The notes under the pieces were generated by a model. That model was not told the DNA's origin. It saw only the letters and a program-made list of their open reading frames with translations, and did not search any database. A stretch of DNA of 64,000 nucleotides from Micromonospora ureilytica (GTDB lineage: Bacteria > Actinomycetota > Actinomycetes > Mycobacteriales > Micromonosporaceae). Both the position numbers and the translations under genes were made by a program. Below are positions 36,200 through 44,928 of this stretch, piece after piece. Each line of letters opens with the position of its first letter. Position 1 is the stretch's first letter. Where the stretch lies: NCBI RefSeq assembly GCF_015751765.1, contig NZ_JADOTX010000001.1:992001-1056000 (forward strand). Direction: 5' to 3'.

Positions 36200-37231
36200 G
36201 TGCGAAAGATCCTCAGCGTGGTCGTGACCGCTCTGTCGGTCGTCATGTCCGCAGCGACCGTCGTGCATGCCGACGACGGACCCGTGACCCGCGTGACGCT
36301 GACCAGCGCGAACAGTTTTCACTCGCGGGTCGAGGAGCGTCTGTTGAGCAGGACGGTCACCCTCGCGGCCGGGGAATCCCGGCATGTGCGTGGACGCCTC
36401 CAGGCGACCAGCAGCGTCCCGCAGATCGTGTCGATGAACAACACCCTGAAGTGTGTGAACCCAGCCGGCGCAGTCGTCGGCACCACATCGACGTCCTCGC
36501 GGAACCACGAAGGCTCGGACACCACCTATTACGCCAGGCCCGGGCACCTGCCGATCTACGCCGACCTGCTCTTCACCGCGCCATCGGCGGGCACCTACAC
36601 CTGCGGCATGTACGGGTACACGGCCTCCACCTCGCTCGACGGCTACTACCTGACCGCCGTCGCGACTGACACGTGGCTGGAGGTGAGCAACACCAACCAG
36701 GTGGGTGCGCGGTGGTGGCAGAATCCGGCCTGCAGCAGCACCGGCACGTCGAGCACCTGCACCTATGTCGGCGCCGGCACGTCCACGGCCTGGGTGTTCT
36801 ACAACGACGGCACCCCCGTGCACAAGTGGACCGCCGCCGCCGGCGCGACCTCGGTGCAGGCTCTGGCCAACCTGGAGCTGACCACCTGCTACACGGGCAC
36901 CGCGTCATGCAAGAGCGCCATCGACGCGTACGAGCAGCCACGCGGAACGAACGCGGTGGTCGACGTGCGTTTCGAGTTCATCCAACTCGATCCGACCTCC
37001 CACACGTGCCGGACCACGAGCACCGCGACCTCGCGCAAGACGATCCGCGACGACGCCCACCACTACGTCGCGAACTTCGCCCTCACGGGCGTGCCGATCG
37101 ATCCGACCTGCGGAACCCGGACCTTCATCATGCGGATCTTCGTGAAGCACGTCTCCGGCAACCCGATCAAGATCGACGGGGTACAGAGCACGACCTCGTT
37201 GACGAACGGCATCGCCATGAACATCTTCTGA
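36200..37231 (+). CDS. Secreted protein of unknown function
   Basis: A 343-aa exported protein. The GTG at 36200 follows CAGGAG, and the signal peptide is MRKILSVVVTALSVVMSAA, cut near VVHA. The mature part is Thr/Ser-rich and beta-rich with about nine Cys (LKCVNPAG, TYTCGMYGY, NPACSSTG, TSSTCTYVG, LTTCYTGTASCKSA, HTCRTTST, DPTCGTRTF). It suits an extracellular disulfide-bonded beta-sandwich. I do not recognise a family. It shares a promoter element with the following protease gene and faces an AfsR-type regulator, so the three probably belong to one exported response. Confidence 0.75.
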   Translation: MRKILSVVVTALSVVMSAATVVHADDGPVTRVTLTSANSFHSRVEERLLSRTVTLAAGESRHVRGRLQATSSVPQIVSMNNTLKCVNPAGAVVGTTSTSSRNHEGSDTTYYARPGHLPIYADLLFTAPSAGTYTCGMYGYTASTSLDGYYLTAVATDTWLEVSNTNQVGARWWQNPACSSTGTSSTCTYVGAGTSTAWVFYNDGTPVHKWTAAAGATSVQALANLELTTCYTGTASCKSAIDAYEQPRGTNAVVDVRFEFIQLDPTSHTCRTTSTATSRKTIRDDAHHYVANFALTGVPIDPTCGTRTFIMRIFVKHVSGNPIKIDGVQSTTSLTNGIAMNIF

Positions 37232-37256
37232 CCACGACTCGGCTCCGCATGGAGGC

Positions 37257-37289
37257 TGCAAGCGCCTTGCAAGCGCGTGACGCGACGGT
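37257..37289 (+). promoter_or_regulatory. 11-bp-periodic element before the protease gene
   Basis: TGCAAGCGCCT at 37257 and TGCAAGCGCGT at 37268 are direct repeats exactly 11 bp apart with one difference, followed by GACGCGACGGT. The element ends 44 nt before the protease ATG. It closely matches 36131-36163. No ribosomal or coding reason explains the conservation, since both copies are intergenic. Confidence 0.62.
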
Positions 37290-37333
37290 ATTTACGTTCG
37301 CTTATTCGTTCGGATCATCAACCAGGGAGCCTC

Positions 37334-38560
37334 ATGCGTAGACGTACCGTGCTCGTCAGTTGCGTACTCGTAGCCGTAGTGGGAACCTCGTCAGCCGCTC
37401 AGGCAGACTCGCCCACACCCGAGAGCGAAAATCTCACCACCGTCGGCTTCGCCGCGGGCATCGACTCCGAGGCGGTGAATCGGCAGTTCCACCGTCTCAA
37501 GGCGATGGCGGCCACCTACCCGGAGGGTTCGGGGAGCACGTACTTCGACGAGGCCACCGGGCAACTGGTCGTCAGATACGTGGAGAACCAGGAAGGTGCC
37601 CGGTGGCGGGCAACTGGCAGGTCGTTGCGCGCCCTCGCCGGTGACGTGCCGATCCGGTACGAGGCGACCGCCATCTCCTTGGCTCGCCTGGAGGAGGCGA
37701 CCAAGAGCTTGAACGACTCCCGCACCTGGGCAGGGGAGTTGGCCGGGATGGTGCATCAGGTACGTCTCGACGAACTCGCCGACCAGATCGTCATCGAGGC
37801 TGCCGGTGAGGCGGAGGAGCTTGCCACGGCGGCGATCCGGGCCACCGGAATCAAGCCCCGCGTCATCGTTTCGCAGGCCGGCCCGGCACCGCAGAGCCGC
37901 CGATCGGATACGGCACCGTTCTACGGCGGTCTCGCAATCTGGGCGGGCAGCACCGGCAGCCCGTCCACGGCGGACGCGTCCTGCACGACCGGATTCCGGA
38001 TGACTCGCGGCGGAACCAACAGCAACTGGGTGACCACCGCAGGGCACTGCGGCACCAACGGAGACGAGTTCTGGCACCCGGGTGGCTGGGCGGTCCGCAT
38101 CAGCTCGGACTACGAGAGTCTGGGCACGGACATTGCGATGCTCGCACCTCTCGGTGACAGGTACTTCAGCCGCTACTCGTGGTTCGGCGAAAGGAACACC
38201 TCGACCGCGAATCCGGTTTCCGGGAAGAACACCGGCTGGCCTGCTGTCGGCTCGGCGGTCTACGTCTCCGGGGCAAACGGTGGGCTGGTCTACGGCCGGG
38301 TGACGTCCATCAACGGCAGCTGCGGCGGTGAACGAATGGTCGTCGTCGACACCGACACCGGTCATGCCCAGGACGGCGCCACCCTGGGCGGTGACTCCGG
38401 AGCCCCGGTGACCCGGTGGAACACCGCCACCTCGGCCACCAATGATCTGGCGGCGGTGGGCAGCCATAGCTGCGGCAACTCCGTCAACGCGTCGTGGTTC
38501 GTGCCGATCCACCGCGTCGAGGCGGCGACCGACGCCGTCGTGGTGGTCGGCGGCAACTGA
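37334..38560 (+). CDS. Secreted chymotrypsin-like serine protease (alpha-lytic/streptogrisin type)
   Basis: A 408-aa preproprotease. The signal RRRTVLVSCVLVAVVGTSSAAQA is followed by a ~190-residue propeptide (DSEAVNRQFHRLKAMAATYP, FDEATGQLVVRYV) like the folding domain of alpha-lytic protease. The mature S1 domain begins near PFYGGLAIWAGS. The triad is His in TTAGHCG (about residue 238), Asp in GTDIAML (about 266) and Ser in GGDSGAPV (about 355). Cys pairs around ASCTTGF/AGHCG and NGSCGGE/SHSCGNS fit the family's disulfides. It degrades protein outside the cell; the specificity pocket was not determined. Confidence 0.93.
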   Translation: MRRRTVLVSCVLVAVVGTSSAAQADSPTPESENLTTVGFAAGIDSEAVNRQFHRLKAMAATYPEGSGSTYFDEATGQLVVRYVENQEGARWRATGRSLRALAGDVPIRYEATAISLARLEEATKSLNDSRTWAGELAGMVHQVRLDELADQIVIEAAGEAEELATAAIRATGIKPRVIVSQAGPAPQSRRSDTAPFYGGLAIWAGSTGSPSTADASCTTGFRMTRGGTNSNWVTTAGHCGTNGDEFWHPGGWAVRISSDYESLGTDIAMLAPLGDRYFSRYSWFGERNTSTANPVSGKNTGWPAVGSAVYVSGANGGLVYGRVTSINGSCGGERMVVVDTDTGHAQDGATLGGDSGAPVTRWNTATSATNDLAAVGSHSCGNSVNASWFVPIHRVEAATDAVVVVGGN

Positions 38561-38566
38561 CAGCAC

Positions 38567-38603
38567 CCGGCACGCGGGCGACCACAGGCCGCTCGCGTGC
38601 CGG
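38567..38603. terminator. Likely terminator of the protease gene
   Basis: A 10-bp perfect stem, with arms CCGGCACGCG and CGCGTGCCGG and a 17-nt loop, just after the protease stop and before the convergent carotenoid-oxygenase-like gene. Confidence 0.6.
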
Positions 38604-38664
38604 ATGCCTGCCGAAGCGACGTGGACACGCTCACGTCGGGACACTGGGCGCGCCCAGGGTTCCG

Positions 38665-40176
38665 TCATGCGTCGGGAACCCAACTGCCGTGGAAACCGAG
38701 CGGCACCCGTGCCGGCAGGTGGACCCGGGCGACCGGCTTGCCGGTGAAGTCCTGCGCGGCCAGGATCACCAGGTCGGAGGCATTGCGCTCCGGATTGTGC
38801 ACGTAGGCCATCGCGTAACCGTCGTCCTCGGCGATCGAGGGATCCGAGGCTTCCGCTGGGACGAACACGGCCTCGCTGGCGGCGGCGTGCCGGGGGAAGC
38901 GGTGTACCTCTGACGTGCCGCGCTTCAGGTCGTGCTTGATCAGCGCATTGGTGAACGTCCGGTCGGGTGGGACGCCGTCGACGGTCTCGTAGGCCTGGAA
39001 CATCTCGGCGGCGGCCGCCGAATATCCGTACCGGTGCCGCCGGGACACCAGCGCGTCGTTCACCCGGGGGTACTCCTGCGGGCGGTCGTCCAGCCGGCTC
39101 GTGCGGACCCGGCCGCGCGTCAGGTCGATCGTCCAGCGGTCCAGCGACGGGCTGCCGACGGATCCCGGACCGCCGGTGCCCCGACCAGCCGCGTAGAACG
39201 GAGCCGGGAACGTGGTGAGGTCCACCACCACCGACCCGCCGTCGTCATAGGCGTTGAGGGTGTGGGAGTAGAGGATCCGCGGCACCTCGAACCAGCGGGC
39301 CGCTCCGCCCGCCCGGGGCAGCACCCCGACCCGGGCCGGGTGCTGGTCGTTCCAGATGTACGGCACCGGATGCCCCGCCGCTGCCGCCTCCGGGTCGAAC
39401 GTGACCGGGACGTCGAAGAGGACGACGTACCGCTTGGTCAACGCGAAGTCGTGCATCATCGGGCTGCCGGCCAATGGGACCTGCGTCGTCCGGACGATCC
39501 GGCCAGCCGGGTCCACGACGAGATGGCGGACGTGGTCCCACATCGGGCTGTAGGTGACGGCGTGCAACTCGCCGGCCTCGACGTCGAGCTTGGTGTGCGC
39601 GGTGAAGGCGCCGCTGAACGTTCCGTTGAAGTCGTACGGGCCGACGGTGTTCAGCTCGCCGTCGAGTTCGTACGGCATGGGTCCGCTCTCCAGCAGTGTC
39701 AGGATCCGGCCGTTGTGCGCGATGACGTGGGTGTTGCAGGCGTAGTCCCCCTCCGGCACCGGCCCGGGGTACGGCTCGCCCAGCTTCTCGGCCACCGCGG
39801 CCGACCGGACCCAGCGGTTGCGGTACCACTCGGCGCGCCCGTCCCGAAGTCGAACTCCGTGCACCATTCCCTCACCGCGCATCCAGGCATGGGCCTGCGG
39901 GTCCTCCAACCCGAGCACGTTGGGGCCGATCCGCAGATAGCGCCCGACCAACTCCCTGGGGATGCGGCCGGTGACCGGCAGGTCGAACGCTGTCACCTCC
40001 TTCCGGACCGGGGCGAACGCGCCCTCGAGGAACGGGTACCTGCCGAGCCGACCGTCCGAAGCGGCTAGCGTCGTCTCACCGCGTCCGCCGGCCAGTGACA
40101 GTCCGCCGAAACCGGCGGCGGCGACACCTCCTGCCATCGCCGAACGCAGCACCTGTCGTCGACTGAAACTGGTCAT
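38665..40176 (-). CDS. Carotenoid oxygenase family protein with Tat signal
   Basis: A 503-aa protein starting [17 protein letters not shown]. The SRRQVLR motif and Ala/Gly-rich core are a twin-arginine signal, so the protein is exported folded. The body is a seven-bladed carotenoid-cleavage-oxygenase barrel ([33 protein letters not shown]). Candidate iron-binding His residues are in [25 protein letters not shown] and LGFHGSW. Family members split carotenoids, stilbenes or lignin-derived compounds. Export by Tat argues for an extracellular substrate such as a plant phenolic or apocarotenoid. Start ATG 40176 has GGGAG 7 nt upstream and overlaps the stop of a decayed ABC ATPase gene. Confidence 0.9.
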   Translation of the reverse strand: MTSFSRRQVLRSAMAGGVAAAGFGGLSLAGGRGETTLAASDGRLGRYPFLEGAFAPVRKEVTAFDLPVTGRIPRELVGRYLRIGPNVLGLEDPQAHAWMRGEGMVHGVRLRDGRAEWYRNRWVRSAAVAEKLGEPYPGPVPEGDYACNTHVIAHNGRILTLLESGPMPYELDGELNTVGPYDFNGTFSGAFTAHTKLDVEAGELHAVTYSPMWDHVRHLVVDPAGRIVRTTQVPLAGSPMMHDFALTKRYVVLFDVPVTFDPEAAAAGHPVPYIWNDQHPARVGVLPRAGGAARWFEVPRILYSHTLNAYDDGGSVVVDLTTFPAPFYAAGRGTGGPGSVGSPSLDRWTIDLTRGRVRTSRLDDRPQEYPRVNDALVSRRHRYGYSAAAAEMFQAYETVDGVPPDRTFTNALIKHDLKRGTSEVHRFPRHAAASEAVFVPAEASDPSIAEDDGYAMAYVHNPERNASDLVILAAQDFTGKPVARVHLPARVPLGFHGSWVPDA

Positions 40177-40380
40177 GTCTGGACTCCCTGTCCTGATTGG
40201 TGTGCACCTGTCGGTTCGTCGGCGAACACGATCGACGGCCTGGACGCCAGCGCCCGGGCGATCGCGACGCGCTGGTGTTGACCGCCGGACGGTTCGGTGG
40301 GCCGTCGGTCCGCCTAGCCAGCGAGCCCGACCTGGTCGAGGAGGGCGAGACGCCGCTTGCGATTGACCTTCCTGCCGGCG
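40173..40380 (-). pseudogene. Decayed ABC transporter ATPase (MacB/LolD type), C-terminal piece
   Basis: Read on the minus strand, this stretch encodes RKRRLALLDQVGLAG, an in-frame TAG (40316-40314), then [20 protein letters not shown] and [10 protein letters not shown]. It ends at a TGA that overlaps the next gene's ATG. The signature motif, Walker B and D-loop start of a MacB/LolD-type ATPase are therefore visible, but the internal stop, the missing Walker A part and the lost H-loop show it is dead. No permease partner remains nearby. Its ribosome site region may now serve the carotenoid-oxygenase-like gene. Confidence 0.75.
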
Positions 40381-40536
40381 GGCCTGTGTCCATCCGATCG
40401 GTCTGTGCGGCGGGTCACCCAAGCCTCGGCGCGTGGGGCCGAACGCGACACCTCCCCAGGCAGGGCGGACTTGCCAGACCAAAGCAGGGTATGAACGCCC
40501 GACCAAAGAGGGTGAGGAGGAACGCTGCCAGTTCGT

Positions 40537-40542
40537 TAGGGT
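40537..40542 (+). promoter_or_regulatory. -10 box of a leaderless promoter for histidine kinase 2
   Basis: TAGGGT lies 8 nt before the in-frame ATG at 40551. GTTAGGGTGCG around it is identical to the box before the first kinase gene at 29863-29872 and its flanking base. Confidence 0.48.
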
Positions 40543-40550
40543 GCGATGAC

Positions 40551-41795
40551 ATGACAGCTCCCGGAGCCGCACATCCGATGCGACCGCGTCGCCGTTGGCA
40601 TGCGCTCATCTATGCCTCCGCCCCGGGTTCGGGGAGGCGTCCAGGGGTGATCAGCCGCCAGGGCGTGGTCGACGTCGGTCTCGTCGTTGTCGCGGTCGGG
40701 TTCGGCCTGTTCATCCTGGTCCCGACCATCGATATGCACAGTCGCGTCGCCCTGGTCCTCGATCTCGCGCTCGGTACGGCTGCGTGTGGGGCGCTGGCGG
40801 GCCGCAAGAGATTCCCCGTGGCGGTCGCGGCGTTTGCCGTCGCCGCGTCAGCCGTGTCCGCGTTTGCCGCCGGTGCCTCGCTGGTCGCCCTGTTCACCGC
40901 GGCGATCCGGGTTCGCACTCCCGTGATCGCCGCACTGACCGCGGCGGAGCTGATCGCGACGTTCTGCTTTCCGTTGGTGTATCCCGAGCCGGCGGGCTTC
41001 AGCTACCGCACGCAGATCATCATGGGCAGCTTGATGAACCTGGCCGTGGCGGGCTGGGGCCTGATGGTCCGTGCCCAGCGCAACTACCTTCGGGCGGTCC
41101 TGGACCATGCACACGATCTCGAGGTCGGCCAGGAACTCCTTGCGGCGACCACCCGGGACCAGGAACGTCGCCGGATAGCCCGGGAGATGCACGACGCGCT
41201 CGCCCACCGCCTGTCCCTTTTGAGCGTCCACGCCGGTGCGCTTGAGTTCCGCTCCGACCTGTCGCCGGAGCAGACCCGCACCATGGCCGCTGTCATCCGG
41301 CAAACCAGCCACGACGCGCTGGCTGACCTCCAGGATGTGATCGGAATCCTGCGCGACGGATCGACCAGCGCGGGAAGTCTGCTTGAGCCCCGGGTCGGGC
41401 TGGACGACCTGCCCGCGCTTATCGACGAATCCCGGCTGAGCGGCACGGAGGTGAACGTGGACCAGTGCGTCGACCAGGCCAGCGGCAGCGCATCGAGGAA
41501 TGCCGCCGCCGCGGCGACCGCCTACCGCATCGTCCAGGAGAGCCTCACCAACGCGCGCAAGCACGCACCCGGTTCGCCTGTTCGGATCGTGGTCCGATCC
41601 CAGGAGGCGGGGGAAATCGCCGTGACAGTCAGCACCTTCCTCGACCGACGGCCCGGCCCGACGTCGATCATCCCCGGCAGTGGGACAGGGTTGAGTGGGC
41701 TCAGCGAGCGAGTGTCCCTTCTGGGCGGCACCTTCAGTTCCGGAAGGGCCGCTAATCAGTTCGTCGTCACCGCGAGGCTCCCATGGGGGACCTAG
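40551..41795 (+). CDS. NarL-type sensor histidine kinase (second system)
   Basis: A 414-aa kinase starting MTAPGAAHPMRPRRRW. This start is chosen because it follows a TAGGGT box; upstream ATGs in frame (for example 40492) lie in poorly conserved sequence. Five hydrophobic helices span about residues 35-165. The phosphoacceptor segment is RRRIAREMHDALAHRLSLLS, shown here up to its His in EMHDAL. The ATPase domain has VQESLTNARKHAPGSPV and GTGLSGLSERVSLLGG. The stop overlaps the regulator gene by 13 nt. Decayed ABC ATPase and ECF sigma genes flank this system, which suggests it outlived its original partners. Confidence 0.9.
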   Translation: MTAPGAAHPMRPRRRWHALIYASAPGSGRRPGVISRQGVVDVGLVVVAVGFGLFILVPTIDMHSRVALVLDLALGTAACGALAGRKRFPVAVAAFAVAASAVSAFAAGASLVALFTAAIRVRTPVIAALTAAELIATFCFPLVYPEPAGFSYRTQIIMGSLMNLAVAGWGLMVRAQRNYLRAVLDHAHDLEVGQELLAATTRDQERRRIAREMHDALAHRLSLLSVHAGALEFRSDLSPEQTRTMAAVIRQTSHDALADLQDVIGILRDGSTSAGSLLEPRVGLDDLPALIDESRLSGTEVNVDQCVDQASGSASRNAAAAATAYRIVQESLTNARKHAPGSPVRIVVRSQEAGEIAVTVSTFLDRRPGPTSIIPGSGTGLSGLSERVSLLGGTFSSGRAANQFVVTARLPWGT

Positions 41796-42451
41796 AAGAG
41801 ACGACACGCGTTGCCCTGGTCGACGACGACGCGCTGGTACGGATGGGATTGAGGGCGATGCTCGACGGAGTCCAAGGGATCCATGTGGTCGCAGAAGCAA
41901 CAGACGGCGCCGACGTGCCGGCCATCGTCGACGCACACCATCCCCAGGTCGTCCTGATGGACCTGCGGATGAAGAAGATCGACGGAATCACCGCGACGCA
42001 GCGACTCCACGACCGCGGAGACGGCCCCGCGGTGATCGTCCTGACCACGTTCGACGACCATGACCTGGTCGTCAGAGCGATCCGGGCAGGAGCCGTCGGC
42101 TTCCTCCTCAAACATGCCCCACCGGAGGACATCGTCCGCGCCATCCGGTCAGCACGCCAAGGGGACAGCGTTCTGTCGCCGGAGATCGCCCGACGGCTCA
42201 TCACGATGGTCGCCAACAGCACCAGCCACGACATCGACCGACTGGCGGCACGAGAACGCCTCCACCATCTCAGCGCTCGTGAGATCCAGGTCGCCACGGC
42301 CGTCGCCGACGGCAAGTCAAACGCCGAAATCGCGGCGGCCCTCACCCTCACTGTCGCGACCGTCAAGGGTTACATCAGTGCCATCCTCAGCAAGACCGCA
42401 TCCAACAATCGGGTCCAACTAGCCCTGATCGTCCAGGCGGCAGATCTCTAA
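41783..42451 (+). CDS. NarL/FixJ-type response regulator (second system)
   Basis: A 222-aa regulator. The receiver domain has VDDDALVRMGLRAML, phosphoacceptor Asp in VVLMDLRMKKIDG, Thr in VLTTFDDHD and Lys in LLKHAPPED. The C-terminal LuxR HTH has LSAREIQVATAVADGKSN and TVATVKGYISAILSKT. It is encoded in overlap with its kinase. The stop codon directly borders the remnant of an ECF sigma gene. Confidence 0.92.
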   Translation: MGDLEETTRVALVDDDALVRMGLRAMLDGVQGIHVVAEATDGADVPAIVDAHHPQVVLMDLRMKKIDGITATQRLHDRGDGPAVIVLTTFDDHDLVVRAIRAGAVGFLLKHAPPEDIVRAIRSARQGDSVLSPEIARRLITMVANSTSHDIDRLAARERLHHLSAREIQVATAVADGKSNAEIAAALTLTVATVKGYISAILSKTASNNRVQLALIVQAADL

Positions 42452-42680
42452 CACAGCAGCGTCAGCGTCGCGAGGCCGGAACGAGGCCGCACCGCCGGTC
42501 CACACGGCGAGGAACGTCTCCTGCACCACGTCGTCGATGAGGTCATCGTCGGCAGCGGTGGCACAGGCGCAGCCACGGCGGGTGCCGGCGGTAGAACGCC
42601 TCGAACGCGTTCCGATCGCCGCCTGCGATCAGGGCCAGGAGTTCGGCGCCGGCCTGGTGACGGCCGCCAACCCTGGTCGA
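42452..42680 (-). pseudogene. Frameshifted, truncated ECF sigma factor
   Basis: On the minus strand, one frame reads RHQAGAELLALIAGGDRN then AFEAFYRRHPPWLRL and stops at TGA. A second frame continues the same family with ADDDLIDDVVQETFLAVW and TGGAASF. Together these are sigma region 2 of an ECF factor, interrupted by a frameshift or small deletion after WLRL. Region 4 is missing because the sequence ends at the response-regulator stop. It is a non-functional relic. Confidence 0.72.
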
Positions 42681-42681
42681 G

Positions 42682-43551
42682 TCAGGGCTTCTCGGAGCCG
42701 GTCAAGTCACCCAGTTCGCTGAGGAGCGTCGCGTCAGTGTCCTCCTCGACAGGCTCACCGGGGTCGAACTGCGCGAAGGTCGGTGCGGCCGCCAGTCGGC
42801 CCAAAATCGCCGAACGACTCGCTGCGAGGTCGGTGGTGAGCGACGCCCGTAGCACCGCCTCGGTCGCCGCCGCGATCACCTCCGAGGCTCGCAGGCTCGC
42901 GGTGAGGATTCCCTGACAGTCGGCACCCCGAAACACGCTGGTGTGGCCCCCCTGCCATTCCAGCGGATGGCCGACCACCATCAGGTCTACCGGCAGCTCC
43001 AGAAGACTGCGGATGCTGGCCCGGTACTGGCGACCGGAGCCGTAGTAGACCGGGAGTTTCCGGGCGGATCCCGTACCCTGCACGCTGTCGCCGACGATCA
43101 GCAGTCGTCGGATCGGTTCGTAGAAACAGACGCTGCCGGCAGTGTGCCCCGGCGTCTCGACCACGTCGAGGGTGACGTCCCCCCGGCTGATTCGGTCACC
43201 CCCGGACACCGGCACGTCGGGTGCGAAACCGGCGAGGTCGATGTCGTGCGGGGAGAAGTAGGAACGCGCACCACTGACCTCGCGGATCGCCGGGATGCCG
43301 CCCGTGTGGTCACGATGGCCGTGTGTGCTGCACACCGCGGTCACGTCCCGGACGCCTCTGCCGAGCAGGGTGAGCGCCGGGCTCAGTGCCGCCGGCATGT
43401 AGTCGGACATCCCGCTGTCCACGAGGAGCACGCCCCCTGCTCCCGCGTCGATTGCCACCATCGTCACCATGCCGGTGTGGCTCTGGGGTTTGGGACAACG
43501 GGCCAGGACCACACCTGGCGCGATCGGGATCGCCGCTTCAGACTCAGACAC
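42682..43551 (-). CDS. Metallo-beta-lactamase-fold hydrolase
   Basis: A 289-aa MBL-fold protein. The GTG at 43551 (MSESEAAIPIAPGVVLARC) overlaps the end of the EPSP synthase gene by 8 nt, so the two are co-expressed. The metal motif is STHGHRDHTGG (HxHxDH); later ligands are in ETPGHTAGS and VVGHPLEW, and VGDSVQGTG supplies the bridging Asp. The order is that of glyoxalase II/lactonase-like or thioesterase-like MBL proteins. The substrate is unknown. The tie to an EPSP-synthase-like enzyme may mean it processes a shikimate-derived or thioester intermediate. Confidence 0.85.
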   Translation of the reverse strand: MSESEAAIPIAPGVVLARCPKPQSHTGMVTMVAIDAGAGGVLLVDSGMSDYMPAALSPALTLLGRGVRDVTAVCSTHGHRDHTGGIPAIREVSGARSYFSPHDIDLAGFAPDVPVSGGDRISRGDVTLDVVETPGHTAGSVCFYEPIRRLLIVGDSVQGTGSARKLPVYYGSGRQYRASIRSLLELPVDLMVVGHPLEWQGGHTSVFRGADCQGILTASLRASEVIAAATEAVLRASLTTDLAASRSAILGRLAAAPTFAQFDPGEPVEEDTDATLLSELGDLTGSEKP

Positions 43552-44827
43552 TGTTTCGTTTCTCGTCGAGTGGCAGGCCCCAGCCACGTGCCAGGGCGGC
43601 GAACTCCTCGTGAAACTGCGGGAAGGTCTTGTCGACGCAGGACGGTTCGTCAAACTCGATTGCCGGCGTCCGAAGGCCCGTCACGCTCATGCTCATCGCG
43701 ATGCGGTGATCTGAGCGGGTCCGCACCAGCGCTCCAGTCGGGATTCCCGGGTCGACTTCGAGCCAGTCAGGACCTGAGCGGGTGGACACGCCGCAGGCGG
43801 TGAGCGCGGTGGTGATCGCGTCGATGCGATCCGACTCCTTCAGCCGGCAGTTCGCCACATCGGTGATCCGGGTCGGCGCATCGGCGAACGGCGCGATGGC
43901 CGCCAGGGTCATCATGGTGTCGCTGATGTCGCGCATGGCGACCGTGCCTGGTGAACGCAGTCGGGTCGGGCCGGTGACGGTGACGCTGTTGTCACCGACC
44001 TCCACCCGGCAACCCATCGTCGGTAGAACCTCCGTGGCGAACCGGAGATCGCCCTGGCTCGACAGTCGGCCGAGACCCGGCACCGTCACCGTGTTTCCCG
44101 TGACGGCGGCAGCGGCGAAGAAGTACGACGCCGTCGACGCATCCGGCTCGATCTGATACTCCTGAGCCTGGTAGGTGCCCGGCGGGACAGTGATCGTGGA
44201 ATCCTGCCAACTGGACTCGACCCCGAACTGCCGCATCATCGTCAACGTGAGATGGACGTACGGCGCCGAGACGGGGTTGGGTGCCCGCACCGTGAGGCCG
44301 TGTCGCATCGCCGGTGCCGACAGGCACAGTGCCGAGAGGTACTGACTGGAGGCGCCCGCATCCACCTCGACGGCTCCGCCGGCGACGCGTGAGCCGTGCA
44401 CGACCCACGGCAGGCCGCCCCCGACCGCAGCGTCGACCCGAACATCGAGGCCCCGCATCGCCGTCAACAATGACCCCATTGGGCGGGCCCGCATCTGCGC
44501 GCTGGCATCGATCACATATCGCCCCGAACCCAACGCTGCCAGGGCCGGCACGAACCTCGCCGCAGTGCCCGAATCGTGGCACCACACCGTCGCCTCCGTG
44601 GCGGGCGGGCCGGCCGGATCACCTGTCACGCTCCACACGTCGGGCTCGCGGATCACCGGGAACCCGAGGCTGCGCAGACCCTCCGCGAAAGCAACGGTGT
44701 CGGCCGCGACCAGAGGGGCCACCAGGCGGGTCGTCCCCTCGGCCAGAGCCGCGATGACCAACGCTCTGGCCATGACCGACTTAGAACCGGGAACACGCGC
44801 AACTACCGTACGGGGTGCAGAAGTCAT
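43544..44827 (-). CDS. EPSP synthase family enzyme (AroA-like), divergent
   Basis: A 427-aa enolpyruvyl transferase of the EPSP synthase family, which joins PEP and shikimate-3-phosphate in aromatic amino-acid synthesis. Supporting motifs are VPGSKSVMARALVIAAL, SSQYLSALCLSAP, EPDASTASYFFAAAAV, ANCRLKESDRIDAITTAL, RSDHRIAMSMSV and CVDKTFPQFHEEF. The glyphosate/PEP loop, normally GNAGTxxR, reads HDSGTAARF, and motif 1 has VMARA in place of the usual xxNRA. These changes at the PEP site point to a paralogue with altered affinity or substrate rather than the housekeeping copy. AGAGG precedes the ATG. Confidence 0.85.
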   Translation of the reverse strand: MTSAPRTVVARVPGSKSVMARALVIAALAEGTTRLVAPLVAADTVAFAEGLRSLGFPVIREPDVWSVTGDPAGPPATEATVWCHDSGTAARFVPALAALGSGRYVIDASAQMRARPMGSLLTAMRGLDVRVDAAVGGGLPWVVHGSRVAGGAVEVDAGASSQYLSALCLSAPAMRHGLTVRAPNPVSAPYVHLTLTMMRQFGVESSWQDSTITVPPGTYQAQEYQIEPDASTASYFFAAAAVTGNTVTVPGLGRLSSQGDLRFATEVLPTMGCRVEVGDNSVTVTGPTRLRSPGTVAMRDISDTMMTLAAIAPFADAPTRITDVANCRLKESDRIDAITTALTACGVSTRSGPDWLEVDPGIPTGALVRTRSDHRIAMSMSVTGLRTPAIEFDEPSCVDKTFPQFHEEFAALARGWGLPLDEKRNSV

Positions 44828-44928
44828 GCAAGCCTCTCGTGGCTAGCCGGCCGGGCATCACCAGACTAATCAGACGTGTCAGTGCGTCAGCCCCCGCCCG
44901 ATGGTGTGGCGTCGGCGATACTGTGGGC

